Below are positions 14,796 to 22,884 of a stretch of 64,000 nt of DNA, piece by piece. Below the pieces are notes generated by a model, which saw only the letters and a program-made list of their open reading frames with translations, was not told the origin of the DNA and did not search any database. This DNA comes from Dactylosporangium sucinum. Lineage in GTDB: Bacteria > Actinomycetota > Actinomycetes > Mycobacteriales > Micromonosporaceae. Positions within the stretch are counted from its first letter, which is position 1, and each line of letters starts with the position of its first letter. The position numbers and the translations under genes were made by a program. The stretch is from the NCBI RefSeq assembly GCF_014647515.1, contig NZ_BMPI01000026.1, positions 60,889-124,888 on the forward strand, given 5' to 3'.

Positions 14796-15664
14796 GCGGC
14801 GACTCCTTCGTCTCGGAAGCCGCCGGTGATGGCGGCGCGGGTCTCGCGTTCGGTCTGTCCGGCGCCGATGCCGGCGTCGTGCAGGGCGGTGAGGGCGTCG
14901 TGCAGGGTGATGGCGTTGGCGGCGACCATGCGGGCGACGCCTCGGGCGCAGCCGTAGAGGGTGGCGCGGCGGCGGCCCTTCGGCGCGTTGCGGATGGTGT
15001 CGAGCAGGGAGCGCAGCAGCGCGTCGGGTGATGAGATGCCCCCGCCCGGCGTGGTGCTCGTCGGCCTGGTTGTGCTCGTCGCGGTCGCGGCCGGTGCGGG
15101 TTGGCAGGCGGCGATGAGGGCCGGGGGCATCTCGGCCACCGGCCGCGCGCCGATCCAGCGGTACGGGCGGGCGGTGCGTGGGTGGATTGACGGCGGGGCG
15201 ACGACGTAGCCGCCGTCCCCGCGGACGTCGATGCCCCCGGCGAGGCGTCCCTGACTGTTCAGGACGGCCGTTCCCGGGTGGCGGTAGTACAGATGCCAGC
15301 CGCCGCTGCCAGTGACGACACAGGCCGTCTCAGGCATCAGCGCCGGGTCGAGGGTGCCGCCGTGGCCGGGGTCGATGTCGACCACGACCAGACCGGACAC
15401 CGCGCCGGTGCGGATCGCGAGCAGCCCGGCCGGTTGCGCGGCGACCATCGCGCCGAGGCGGTCCGGGTCGAGGGTGGCGGCGTACAGGCCGTGGCAGAGC
15501 AGGCACGAGCAGGCCGCCCGGTCGTGGTCGGCGCCCGCGTCGCGGCAGGCGTCGCAGTTGGCGATCGGGCGCTTGGTGCGGCCGAGCAGGAACACGGGCC
15601 AGCCGCGCCCGGCGTAGTCGATGGCGTTGCGCAGCAATGCTTGCGAGTCAGGCCGAAGGTCCAT
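14792..15664 (-). CDS. bifunctional DNA primase/polymerase (prim-pol) replication protein
   Basis: A 290-residue prim-pol domain protein. It has the N-terminal Cys-rich insert (NCDACRDAG...CSCLLCHG), the catalytic VVVDIDPGHGG (Asp-x-Asp), GSGGWHLYYRHP and the GGIDVRGDGGYVVAPPS block that define the AEP prim-pol family. A Thr-rich linker and a C-terminal helical domain follow. This is the replication initiator of prim-pol-type AICEs. The ATG at 15664 has GGGAG upstream; a GTG 11 codons earlier is less likely. The start overlaps the upstream gene's stop, and its own stop overlaps the DUF3631 start. Confidence 0.92.
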   Translation of the reverse strand: MDLRPDSQALLRNAIDYAGRGWPVFLLGRTKRPIANCDACRDAGADHDRAACSCLLCHGLYAATLDPDRLGAMVAAQPAGLLAIRTGAVSGLVVVDIDPGHGGTLDPALMPETACVVTGSGGWHLYYRHPGTAVLNSQGRLAGGIDVRGDGGYVVAPPSIHPRTARPYRWIGARPVAEMPPALIAACQPAPAATATSTTRPTSTTPGGGISSPDALLRSLLDTIRNAPKGRRRATLYGCARGVARMVAANAITLHDALTALHDAGIGAGQTERETRAAITGGFRDEGVAA

Positions 15665-15944
15665 CGTGGACTCCCGTAGCGGGTCGGGCACTGGCACGGG
15701 TGGCCAGCTGCAGGACGTGGGTCAGGTGGTTGGTGAGGGCGAGCAGCTGGCGCCGCGCGTGCGGCTCAGCGGCGGCTAGGGCGACGGTGAGCCGCACCTC
15801 GGCGTGCTCCCGGCCATCGGCGGCCCGCACGCGGGTGAGGGCGACGCGGCCGAGGCCGGGCAGGGCGACGATGACCGGGTCGGCGCGGTGCTCGCCGAGG
15901 GCGCAGCGGTGACCACCGGCGCACCAACTGGGGTGCGGGCTCAT
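15648..15944 (-). CDS. DUF6907-like small protein of the AICE core
   Basis: A 98-residue protein. It opens with PSWCAGGHRCALGEHRADPV, a Trp-Cys-x-His-Cys cluster followed by EHR, as in small actinobacterial proteins (DUF6907-like) that commonly precede replication genes in AICEs and phages. The C-terminal half is one Arg/Leu-rich helix. The function is unknown. It is coupled at both ends: an ATGA overlap with the upstream gene and a 17-base overlap with prim-pol. Confidence 0.7.
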   Translation of the reverse strand: MSPHPSWCAGGHRCALGEHRADPVIVALPGLGRVALTRVRAADGREHAEVRLTVALAAAEPHARRQLLALTNHLTHVLQLATRASARPATGVHDGPSA

Positions 15945-16195
15945 CGGGTGCCCCGCGTGCCGTTGCGGTACTCGCGGCGGAAGTGCTCGTAGATGCGGCG
16001 TCCGATGCGCACGCGGCGGCCGGTGCCGTCGCAGCGCGGGCAGAGGCGGAACATACGGCGGGAGAGCGGGTTGCGGCGCTTGCCGGTGCCGTCGCAGCGG
16101 CGGCAGGCGGCGAACGGGAAGATCGCGCAGGCGGCGAGGTAGTGCGTTCCGTAACCGACTGCGACGAGGCTAGCGAGCAGGGCAAGGGACCCCAC
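15941..16195 (-). CDS. small membrane protein with zinc-ribbon-like CxxCxGxG pairs
   Basis: An 84-residue protein. One membrane helix at the N-terminus (ALLASLVAVGYGTHYLAACA) is followed by two CRRCDGTGKR/CPRCDGTGRR knuckles, a DnaJ-like zinc-binding pattern, and a basic tail. Similar short proteins accompany TraB genes in AICEs and are annotated only as mobile-element proteins. The GTG start is set by an excellent AGGAGG ribosome-binding site 6 bases upstream; longer starts lack one. This is the first gene of the replication-int run on the leftward strand after the TraB gene. Confidence 0.75.
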   Translation of the reverse strand: MGSLALLASLVAVGYGTHYLAACAIFPFAACRRCDGTGKRRNPLSRRMFRLCPRCDGTGRRVRIGRRIYEHFRREYRNGTRGTR

Positions 16196-16290
16196 GGAAT
16201 GCCTCCTGAAGGCTGTTTGAGGGTGCAAGAGGTCGGCGCGGCTAGGGACTAGCGCGCTGATCAGGCATGGGATGTGGTGCTAGCGGGGGT

Positions 16291-16324
16291 GCTAGGTCTA
16301 GCAGCCGTGGCCGCTAGACCTAGC
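16291..16324. repeat. 12-bp inverted repeat downstream of the translocase gene (candidate clt)
   Basis: GCTAGGTCTAGC (16291-16302) and GCTAGACCTAGC (16313-16324) are perfect complements around a 10-base spacer. Related CTAGCG/CTAGGG words recur between 16240 and 16330, a 135-bp non-coding gap directly after the TraB-type gene. In Streptomyces plasmids the TraB-binding clt locus lies beside traB and is built of short repeats, so this is the best candidate here. A terminator is also possible, although no T-run follows. Confidence 0.5.
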
Positions 16325-16330
16325 GGCGTT

Positions 16331-18493
16331 TCACGCGGCCGAGTCACCTCGGCGACGGTTACGCTCCGCCACCGCATCGGCGACCGTGGCGCGGTCGATG
16401 CCGCGCCGGTTGGCGCCCTTGCCGGTGGCCGGGTCGGTGCCCCACACCTGCGTCGTGGTGATGCCGTACGGCTTCAGCGCCGCCATCAGGTGGTCGCGGG
16501 TCAGCTCGGCGTAGACGTCCGGCCGCAGCGCTGTGAGGCGCTCCACGATGGTCTCGGCCCACAGCTTCGGCTCGTCGGCCCGGAACACCGCGAGGGTGTC
16601 CTCCAGCAGCGTTTCCCGCCGTGCCGTAGGCGTCTCCACGGTGGGCGCAGTGAGCGTGCCGGCCGATTCCCGAGCGGCGTACGCGCGGGCGGCGAGCTTC
16701 TCCACGGTCGGCCCGTCGAGGTAGAAGGTCCGCACGATCTGCGCCTCATCGGCCGCGCCGACGAGGTAGCCGACGCCCTTGTCCTTCTTGGCGAACATGG
16801 TGGCGCGGATGCCGTTGCGGTAGGCCGACGTGCCCAACACCATGTCGTTCTCAAGCTGGCCCATGACCCGCAGGCAGTACCGCGTCCCGACGTTCGCCGA
16901 CACACCGGTCGGCAGGGACTTCGCGTCCGGCCGCTGCGTGGCGAGCAGCAGGATCACCCCGAGCGCCCGGCCGAGCTTGATGATCTTCTCGGCCAGCTCG
17001 CCCGCTTCCTTGCCGAACTCCGGGTGCGCGAACAGTTCCTGGCACTCGTCCAGTCCGGCGACGAGCCAGTGCAGGCCCTTGATGCGGCGAGCGAGGTCGG
17101 CGGTGACCTTGTTGTCGGGGCAGACGTCCTTGGGAAGCTTCTTGATGATGGCCGCCCGCTGCTGGCACTCGGCCCGCAGGTCGCGCAGCGCTTGGAGCGC
17201 CGCCTCGGCGGTGTCGTCGTCCGCGCCGGAGCCGTACCGTGCGCAGACCTTCGCGATGGGGTCGAGGCCGCCGGTGCCCTTCAGTTCGTAGGCCCACACC
17301 TCGGCGTGCGGGTCCAGAGCAGCGACGAGCATGGGGAGCTGAATGGCGGCGGTCTTGCCGTAGCCAGGGATCGAGCCGATCAGGACGTTGGTGTACGGCA
17401 ATTCGAGGTAGACGATGCGACCACGGGGGTCGGTGCCGAACGGGAACTGCTTGGCCATGTCGACCGTGGACGCCTTGAGCAGCGGCCATGCGGGCTGACG
17501 CGACGCGGCCATCGGCTGATCGCCGACCCACAGGACGAGCCGCGACGGGCTGACGTCGGCGTTGCCTTCGGGCCAGACGCAGCCGAGCGGGCGGCCGAGG
17601 CCGGACGCGAGCTTGTCCCGCCGGTCCATCACCTCGCCGACCGTCACGCCGGGCGGGAGGTCGACGTCGGCGCGCCAGCCGGGGCCGTCGCGGGTGATCG
17701 GCGCCGGGAACGTGACGGCGCCGTTGCCCTGCTTCGCCATGGCCTGGTTGATCCCGGCGACGCCGAGGACGGACAGCGCCCGGATGACGATGTCGGAGGT
17801 CAGCCGCGCCACCTGCGTACCGACGACGGCGCGGTCGATGAGCGGCTTGTCCGCCGGGGCGCCGAACGTGCCGAACAGCCCCACCAGAGCGGCGAGCGTC
17901 GCCCACCGCACCCACATCGGCGCCAGCAGCACCGCGACGACGGCGACGACCAGGGCGACGGTCACGGCGAGGGCGACCATGCCCCGCCAGCGGACGCGCC
18001 GGTCGCGCTGGCGGGAGAGGTGGAGGTACTGCTCGGCGTTCTCGTTGCGAACGGTGGCCTGGCGGACCGGCTCGCCCTCCAGGTCGAACAGCCACCGGAA
18101 CGCGCGGCCGGCAGAACGCACCAGCCCGACCGGCGCCCGCAGCGCCAGCTTCCCGGCGTACTTCGGCAGCCGCAGCGCGTGGTAGGCCGTGACGTGCCCG
18201 GCGTACCCGGCCGCCCACACCGCCGCGTCGCGCAGCTCGGCGCTCGAGCGCAGCCACCCAGGCACCAGCGGGCGCCGCTGCGCGCCGCGCCGGTCCAGCT
18301 TCGGCTTGCGCTGGGCCTCGGGTGAGTCGACCAGCGTCGGCCCGCCGTCGTCGGCGTCGGCCTGGTCGTCGCGCTGGCGCCGCTCCCGGGCGGCGTCGAG
18401 GTCGACGACTTCGGCCACGTCGCCCAGCTCGGTCTCGTAGCGGGACCAGTCCAACCCGTCCGGGCGGTCGCGGTCCGGCTCGTTGCTTGTCAT
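16331..18493 (-). CDS. FtsK/SpoIIIE-like conjugative DNA translocase (TraB type)
   Basis: A 720-residue hexameric ATPase that would pump double-stranded DNA between mycelia. An acidic N-terminal tail (about 1-70) precedes a membrane region with two helices (VTVALVVAVVAVLLAPMW and WATLAALVGLFGTFG, about 170-215). The motor domain has Walker A GSIPGYGKTAAI (about 370) and Walker B WLVAGLDECQELF (about 475). TQRPDAKSLPTGV and RYCLRVMGQLENDMVLG are FtsK-family blocks. The C-terminus ends in a small basic winged-helix-like domain that should bind the clt site. Length and order match AICE TraB proteins. Confidence 0.93.
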   Translation of the reverse strand: MTSNEPDRDRPDGLDWSRYETELGDVAEVVDLDAARERRQRDDQADADDGGPTLVDSPEAQRKPKLDRRGAQRRPLVPGWLRSSAELRDAAVWAAGYAGHVTAYHALRLPKYAGKLALRAPVGLVRSAGRAFRWLFDLEGEPVRQATVRNENAEQYLHLSRQRDRRVRWRGMVALAVTVALVVAVVAVLLAPMWVRWATLAALVGLFGTFGAPADKPLIDRAVVGTQVARLTSDIVIRALSVLGVAGINQAMAKQGNGAVTFPAPITRDGPGWRADVDLPPGVTVGEVMDRRDKLASGLGRPLGCVWPEGNADVSPSRLVLWVGDQPMAASRQPAWPLLKASTVDMAKQFPFGTDPRGRIVYLELPYTNVLIGSIPGYGKTAAIQLPMLVAALDPHAEVWAYELKGTGGLDPIAKVCARYGSGADDDTAEAALQALRDLRAECQQRAAIIKKLPKDVCPDNKVTADLARRIKGLHWLVAGLDECQELFAHPEFGKEAGELAEKIIKLGRALGVILLLATQRPDAKSLPTGVSANVGTRYCLRVMGQLENDMVLGTSAYRNGIRATMFAKKDKGVGYLVGAADEAQIVRTFYLDGPTVEKLAARAYAARESAGTLTAPTVETPTARRETLLEDTLAVFRADEPKLWAETIVERLTALRPDVYAELTRDHLMAALKPYGITTTQVWGTDPATGKGANRRGIDRATVADAVAERNRRRGDSAA

Positions 18494-18582
18494 GCTGTTG
18501 GTCTCCTGACTCCTGATGGAGGGATGGGGACCGGTGCGCGGCCGAGGTTTCCTAGGCCCGTGAGGCCGCGCACCGGGCGGAG

Positions 18583-19380
18583 CTACTCGTGGTTGGCGTG
18601 GATGAGGTGCGCGAGGGCGGCGCCCATGCCGAGCACGGCGACGGGCAGGCAGGCCACCGCGGTGGTGATCTGCCACGGGGCGTGCGTGACCCCGGCGGCG
18701 GTCAGCAGGTGGTACGCCACCTGACCGGCGCCGCCGAAGATGAGTGAGCCGATCGCGGACCATCGCGCGAACCGGCGGGCGGCGGCCGGGGCGGTCCCGG
18801 TCAGCCACACCGACAGGGCGTAGGCGGCATAGGTCTCGACGCCGATCGGCAGCGTGATCGCGGTGTTGATCGACAGGCCGTCGGCGATGCCGGGCAGCGG
18901 GTGCACGACGCCGAACCCGGTCAGCTCACCGAGCCCGACCCACCCGGACCAGATCGCCACGAACGCGGGCAGCGCCAGCACCCACACCGGCCACGAACGC
19001 GGCTTGCGCGCCACCTGCGGCGCCGGGGCGGGCATGACTTTGACGTCCGGGTGTCCGTCACCCGTGGCCAGCGGCGCCGCCTCGGGCGCCTCGGCCACTG
19101 GCGCCGCCTCGGCGGCCGGGGCGGGCTCGGCGACGACCGGCGCGGGCTCCGGGTCCGGCGTGGCCTCGGGCAGGGTCGGCAGCAGGGCCGGGGCGGCGGT
19201 GAAGTCGGCCGCCTGCAGGGCCTCGCGCAGTGCGGTTGCCTTCGGCGCGCCGACCTTCAGCTCCTTCATCAGCCGGTTCCGCGAGGGCGTCTCACCGAGG
19301 GTGTCGGCGATCGCCTGAGCGCGGGGCAACAGCTCGGCGAGGTCGAACGGGTACGCGCTCGGGGCGGTCGTGGTGCTCAT
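18583..19380 (-). CDS. DUF2637/SpdB-like membrane protein of conjugative spread
   Basis: A 265-residue protein. The N-terminal ~60 residues look like an HTH-type domain (ETPSRNRLMKELKVGAPKAT). An Ala/Pro/Glu linker (about 75-130) leads to a C-terminal membrane domain with about four helices (VLALPAFVAIWSGWVGLGEL, LPIGVETYAAYALSVWL, ARWSAIGSLIFGGAGQVAYH, AVACLPVAVLGMGAALAHLI). This matches DUF2637 proteins, which resemble the SpdB plasmid-spread proteins encoded beside traB. It lies upstream of the translocase and overlaps the preceding gene by ATGA. Confidence 0.8.
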   Translation of the reverse strand: MSTTTAPSAYPFDLAELLPRAQAIADTLGETPSRNRLMKELKVGAPKATALREALQAADFTAAPALLPTLPEATPDPEPAPVVAEPAPAAEAAPVAEAPEAAPLATGDGHPDVKVMPAPAPQVARKPRSWPVWVLALPAFVAIWSGWVGLGELTGFGVVHPLPGIADGLSINTAITLPIGVETYAAYALSVWLTGTAPAAARRFARWSAIGSLIFGGAGQVAYHLLTAAGVTHAPWQITTAVACLPVAVLGMGAALAHLIHANHE

Positions 19381-19811
19381 GCGGCGGCTCCGATCAGCTC
19401 GGGGTGGATGACGCAGAGAACGGCGTGGTACGACGCGTGCAGGCGGCTCGCGATCGCGCTGGCGGACATCGACCGGCCGCGCAGCCGCTCGACGGCGGCG
19501 GCGAACTCCACGCGGGTCAGCTCGACACGCTGGCCCTGGCACGCCAGGTCGACGGCGATCTCGTCCACGTAGCTCGGGTCCGGCGTCAGGTCGCGCGGCA
19601 GGTCGCACTCGACCGCGAACCGCTCGTCGTCGCGGATCGCCCGTTCCCAGCAGGCGCCGCAGGCGCCTGGTCCGGCGAGCGGCGAGCGGTGCGCGGCGCA
19701 GTTGCGGGCAGCGACGTCGGCGAGGACGTGAGCGGGGCCAAAGTGAACGGCTGCGGTCGGCAGCAGGGTGAGATGCCCCACCCCGGCGGCGCGTTCGGAC
19801 GTTGCGACCAC
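19377..19811 (-). CDS. AICE protein of unknown function with Cys/His cluster and C-terminal HTH-like helix
   Basis: A 144-residue protein I cannot assign to a named family. Residues 35-65 contain NCAAHRSP...GACGACWERA, a possible zinc site, and the C-terminal third (VEFAAAVERLRGRSMSASAI and ASRLHASYHAVL) looks like a helix-turn-helix. The GTG at 19811 follows GGAGG at 8 bases. It is the promoter-proximal gene of the leftward transfer operon and starts just below the TACAGC operator pair, so a regulatory role is plausible. Confidence 0.6.
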   Translation of the reverse strand: MVATSERAAGVGHLTLLPTAAVHFGPAHVLADVAARNCAAHRSPLAGPGACGACWERAIRDDERFAVECDLPRDLTPDPSYVDEIAVDLACQGQRVELTRVEFAAAVERLRGRSMSASAIASRLHASYHAVLCVIHPELIGAAA

Positions 19812-19842
19812 TGGTGAACCTCCGTTGTCCGGTCCGGCGCTA

Positions 19843-19894
19843 TACAGCGCCAGTGCTGTATTCGTGATGACGACCGTACAGCGCCAGTGCTGTA
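19843..19894. promoter_or_regulatory. pair of identical operator-like palindromes
   Basis: TACAGCGCCAGTGCTGTA occurs at 19843-19860 and again, identical, at 19877-19894 (34 bases centre to centre), each with TTCG after it. Each is an inverted repeat TACAGC-N6-GCTGTA. They lie 31 bases above the start of the leftward transfer operon, the position for a repressor that silences transfer. GntR-family regulators bind sites of this style in other AICEs, but no GntR gene is present in this element; the HTH-TPR protein or the 19377 gene are the candidates. Confidence 0.7.
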
Positions 19895-19993
19895 TTCGCA
19901 ACGGCGTCGATGTGCCATCAGCAGGTGGTTTTCGTCAGCGGCGCCTCGTTGATCGGCGCCTGCAACAAGAGAACCTCAGCGCCAGCTGCGCCG

Positions 19994-20044
19994 ACAGGGT
20001 GTGAACCGCGTCGCCGGTTGCACTCGGTTCACACCCTGTGTGAA
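19994..20044. promoter_or_regulatory. 15-bp inverted repeat and TTCACAC palindrome
   Basis: A 15-bp arm, 19994-20008 (ACAGGGTGTGAACCG), is exactly complementary to 20025-20039. The right arm also shares in a second perfect palindrome, TTCACAC-CCT-GTGTGAA, at 20028-20044. So three TTCACAC half-sites sit 50-95 bases before the start of the HTH-TPR regulator gene. This looks like an autoregulatory operator. Confidence 0.65.
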
Positions 20045-20094
20045 TTGATCTCGATTTCTTCCCTCAGCGTCACGACGCCCCTACGCTGCGGTAC

Positions 20095-21432
20095 ATGGGG
20101 GAGGCGAATCTGCTGCTTGCTGCGCTCATTGAGCGGGCCGGGATGTCCAACGCGGGCCTCGCAAGGCGGGTGAACCTCCTGGGTACCGAGCGGCGGCTCA
20201 GCTACGACCACGCCTCGGTCACGCGCTGGATCCGCGACGGCGCCATCCCGCGCGACCCCGCACCAGAGCTGATCTGCCGCGTCCTCGGCGACGCGATGAA
20301 GACGACCGTCACCCGCGCCGACATCGGCATGGAGCGTCGGCCGGCAGCGACCGCGAACGTAGCGCTGCCCCAGCTGGTCGAGCGGGCGTCCGCGCTCTGG
20401 CGCGGCGATCAACGCGACAAAGCGACCGCGCCGCCGGTCACCGGCGCCGATGCCGTGGCGCCGGTATGGGAGTGGGAGAACCCACCCGAGGATGTCGACG
20501 TGGCGCGCGTCGGCCACCGCCAGGTCGACGCGGCCGACGTCCAGCGGCTACGCCAGCTGCGCGCCCGCTATCAGGAGATGTACCGCAGGGTCGGCGGCGT
20601 CCCGGTCCGCCCGCGTCTCGTGGCCGCGCTCAACGAGCACACGGCGCCACTGTTGCGCGACGCCTACGACAATCAGCTCGGCCGCCAGCTGTTCCGCGCC
20701 GCCGGTGGCCTCGCCGCGCTGGCCGGTGTCTGCGCGTACGACGCGGACCAGCAGGGCCTCGCTCAGCGGTACCTCTTTGGCGCCCTGCGCATGGCGAAAG
20801 CCAGCGGCGACAAGCGTTTCGGCGCCTACGTGGTCGCACTCATGAGCACGCACGCGCTGCACGGCAACCAACCGCGGCTCGTCGTGCAGTACGCCGAGGC
20901 AGCCCTCCGCGCGGCGCGGGGGCATCTCAGCCCCGCGCTTGAGGCGGACCTCCACTCGCTGGCGGGCAAGGCGTACGCGCGGATGAACGACAGCGACGGG
21001 TGCCAGCGGCACATGCGCCAGTCCGAGCTCGTCGCCGCGCGCATCGATTTGACCGACGAACCGGCCGAGGCGTCATACGTCCAGCCCGGCCTTGTCGAGA
21101 CGCAGGTGGCCGAGGCGCTGCGGCGCCTGGGTGACTTCGGCGCCGCCCAGTCCTACGCCGAGGAGTCCGTCCGCACGGCCGGGGCAACGCACCTGCGCGG
21201 CCGGGTGCACCGGTTCGCCGGGCTGGCGCTCATCGTGGCGCAGCGCGGCGACGTCGACCAGGCCGTGCACGTCGGCAGCCAGATGCTCGACTTCGCCGAC
21301 GGCATGGAGTCCGGCCGCATCCGTGACCGGGTGGCGCAGGTGGCAGCGGCGCTGCGCCCGCACGCTAGGGTGCCAGCGGTGGCGGAGTTTCTCGACAGGG
21401 CCGACACCGACGCTCAGCTGAGGGGGTTCTGA
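20095..21432 (+). CDS. HTH-domain and TPR-repeat regulator of the AICE
   Basis: A 445-residue protein. Residues 1-80 form an XRE-like HTH domain (LIERAGMSNAGLARRVN, ASVTRWIRDGAIP). The rest is helical, TPR-like (GRQLFRAAGGLAALAGVCAY, RFAGLALIVAQRGDVDQAVH). Such proteins are a common actinobacterial regulator type, frequent in AICEs next to a Nudix gene. It starts at an ATG downstream of a complex operator and overlaps the Nudix start by one base (TGATG). It is probably the switch between maintenance and transfer; that role is inferred. Confidence 0.8.
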   Translation: MGEANLLLAALIERAGMSNAGLARRVNLLGTERRLSYDHASVTRWIRDGAIPRDPAPELICRVLGDAMKTTVTRADIGMERRPAATANVALPQLVERASALWRGDQRDKATAPPVTGADAVAPVWEWENPPEDVDVARVGHRQVDAADVQRLRQLRARYQEMYRRVGGVPVRPRLVAALNEHTAPLLRDAYDNQLGRQLFRAAGGLAALAGVCAYDADQQGLAQRYLFGALRMAKASGDKRFGAYVVALMSTHALHGNQPRLVVQYAEAALRAARGHLSPALEADLHSLAGKAYARMNDSDGCQRHMRQSELVAARIDLTDEPAEASYVQPGLVETQVAEALRRLGDFGAAQSYAEESVRTAGATHLRGRVHRFAGLALIVAQRGDVDQAVHVGSQMLDFADGMESGRIRDRVAQVAAALRPHARVPAVAEFLDRADTDAQLRGF

Positions 21433-21956
21433 TGCGCTGGCAGGTCAACTCCGAACGGACGCTCTACCGCGACCAGTGGGTACACCTGCTCACGGCCGAC
21501 GTGGAGCTTCCCGACGGCAGGCACCTCGACCACCGCCTGATCCGCACCGACCCCGGCGCCGGCGCCGTCGTTGTCATGGACGGCAAGGTGCTCCTGATCT
21601 GGCGCCACCGCTTCATCACCGACACGTGGACGTACGAGATCCCGGTCGGCTCAGTCGGCACCGACGAACCGGCGGCGGCAGCTGCACGGGAGGTCGAGGA
21701 AGAGACGGGCTGGCGGCCGGGGCCGCTACGCCCGCTGATCTACACGCAGCCTACGCCTGGTCTGATGAACTCTGAGCACCACATCTTCCGCGCCGACTCG
21801 GCCGAGTACATCGGTCCGCCGGTCGACGGCTTCGAGTCCGAGCGCGTCGAGTGGGTGTCACTCGACGACATCCGGCGCCTGATCGACAAGCGCGACATCG
21901 TGACCGGAACGACGCTGGTCGCGCTGCTCTACGTCTTGGCCGAGGCGCCCCGGTAG
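21432..21956 (+). CDS. Nudix hydrolase
   Basis: A 174-residue ADP-ribose pyrophosphatase-type Nudix protein. The Nudix box is at about 74-96 (GSVGTDEPAAAAAREVEEET followed by GW), preceded by IWRHRFITDTWTYEIPVG. It hydrolyses a nucleoside diphosphate linked to another moiety; the substrate is not evident. Nudix genes paired with a regulator recur in AICEs, where they have been linked to activation of replication or excision, but the link is not visible here. It is translationally coupled to the regulator. Confidence 0.88.
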   Translation: MRWQVNSERTLYRDQWVHLLTADVELPDGRHLDHRLIRTDPGAGAVVVMDGKVLLIWRHRFITDTWTYEIPVGSVGTDEPAAAAAREVEEETGWRPGPLRPLIYTQPTPGLMNSEHHIFRADSAEYIGPPVDGFESERVEWVSLDDIRRLIDKRDIVTGTTLVALLYVLAEAPR

Positions 21957-21960
21957 GCCG

Positions 21961-22182
21961 CTACGCCGTTGGGCGTCGCGGCCTGGTCTCCGCCCACGCC
22001 TTCACCGTTGCCGGCCGCCACACCGGCGACCGCCCGAACTTCCGCTCAGGCTGTGGCGCCTGCTGCCGCGCCACGTAGGCCGCCCACGTGCTGCGCGCGA
22101 TGCCGAGAAAGCGCGCACAGTCGTCGGCCGTCCACCAATCGCTGGGAAGGTCCCTCGAAGCGACGGTTCCAATTTCAGTCAT
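21961..22182 (-). CDS. small AlpA/MerR-like helix-turn-helix protein
   Basis: A 73-residue DNA-binding protein (SDWWTADDCARFLGIARSTW, then RQQAPQPERKFGRSPVW). This is the winged HTH form of prophage AlpA regulators and excisionases. It is the second such protein in the element and points towards the Nudix gene (convergent, 4 bases apart). It may be an alternative directionality factor or a regulator of the cargo operon just upstream. Confidence 0.75.
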   Translation of the reverse strand: MTEIGTVASRDLPSDWWTADDCARFLGIARSTWAAYVARQQAPQPERKFGRSPVWRPATVKAWAETRPRRPTA

Positions 22183-22218
22183 TTCGACTCACAGATCGAG
22201 CCGCGATGGGGAATTTAC

Positions 22219-22875
22219 TCAAGCCCTCACAACCCTACGGTAGGACTCGGTAGCAGCGGAGTTGGCTAGTTGCGTACGAACATCAACCAGCATTTCGAAA
22301 ACCCGGTGGCGAATGTCTCTCCAGTCATCGAGCAGTACATACAACTCCCTGCCGTGCGCTATATCGTTCCTGTTTTTCAGAAGGCGATTATTAATGAGCG
22401 ACCTGTGGATCTCATGCCTTGATGCATCGCACCCAATAGAGTGCATGATGTCCTCGAAAACCTCGAACGACAAGTTCGACCGCGTCCTAATTGTCGACCG
22501 ATCGAACGGTATCCGCGCCAGTTCGCCGCCGCCCTCCCGGATTGCCAAGATTATCTCGGTATGCTGTGTCGAAGATTTGGATGACTCGCCTTTTCCCAGC
22601 AGTGTTCGCATGCTAACGGCGGCCAACTCTGCGCGGAGTTCGTCAATCTTGAGGCCCTTGCGAGAAACGTGTTCTAGATACAGGCATCCGGCGGCCTTTA
22701 CGTAACCCTCCCAATGGCCATAGAGAAGGGCGATACCCCCACGGACGACGGCCGGCAATTGGTAGTCGCGGACCCCAGCAGCAACGGACTCCCATTGAAC
22801 CACTTCGTGCGTGCGCCACTTTAGTTCTTCGGTGAGTGCCGCTTCCAGTTGCTCGACAGTTCGAACATTCGCCAC
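22219..22875 (-). CDS. HEPN protein of the MAE_28990/MAE_18760 type
   Basis: A 218-residue all-helical protein. The HEPN active-site motif is KNRNDIAHGR (R169, N170, H174). The N-terminal half has ALLYGHWEGYVKAAGCLYLE, which I recognise from the MAE_28990/MAE_18760-like HEPN family. Such proteins are predicted ribonucleases of defence and toxin systems. The gene starts 9 bases after the DUF262 gene stop on the same strand, a pairing seen widely in bacteria. The low GC marks recent transfer. Confidence 0.75.
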   Translation of the reverse strand: MANVRTVEQLEAALTEELKWRTHEVVQWESVAAGVRDYQLPAVVRGGIALLYGHWEGYVKAAGCLYLEHVSRKGLKIDELRAELAAVSMRTLLGKGESSKSSTQHTEIILAIREGGGELARIPFDRSTIRTRSNLSFEVFEDIMHSIGCDASRHEIHRSLINNRLLKNRNDIAHGRELYVLLDDWRDIRHRVFEMLVDVRTQLANSAATESYRRVVRA

Positions 22876-22884
22876 GGCGCGCCG

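Noticed and set aside
16274..18325. Long rightward frame of 683 codons opposite the translocase gene
   Set aside because: It is the complement of a GC3-biased gene; the product is Arg/Gly/Pro-rich without any family pattern.
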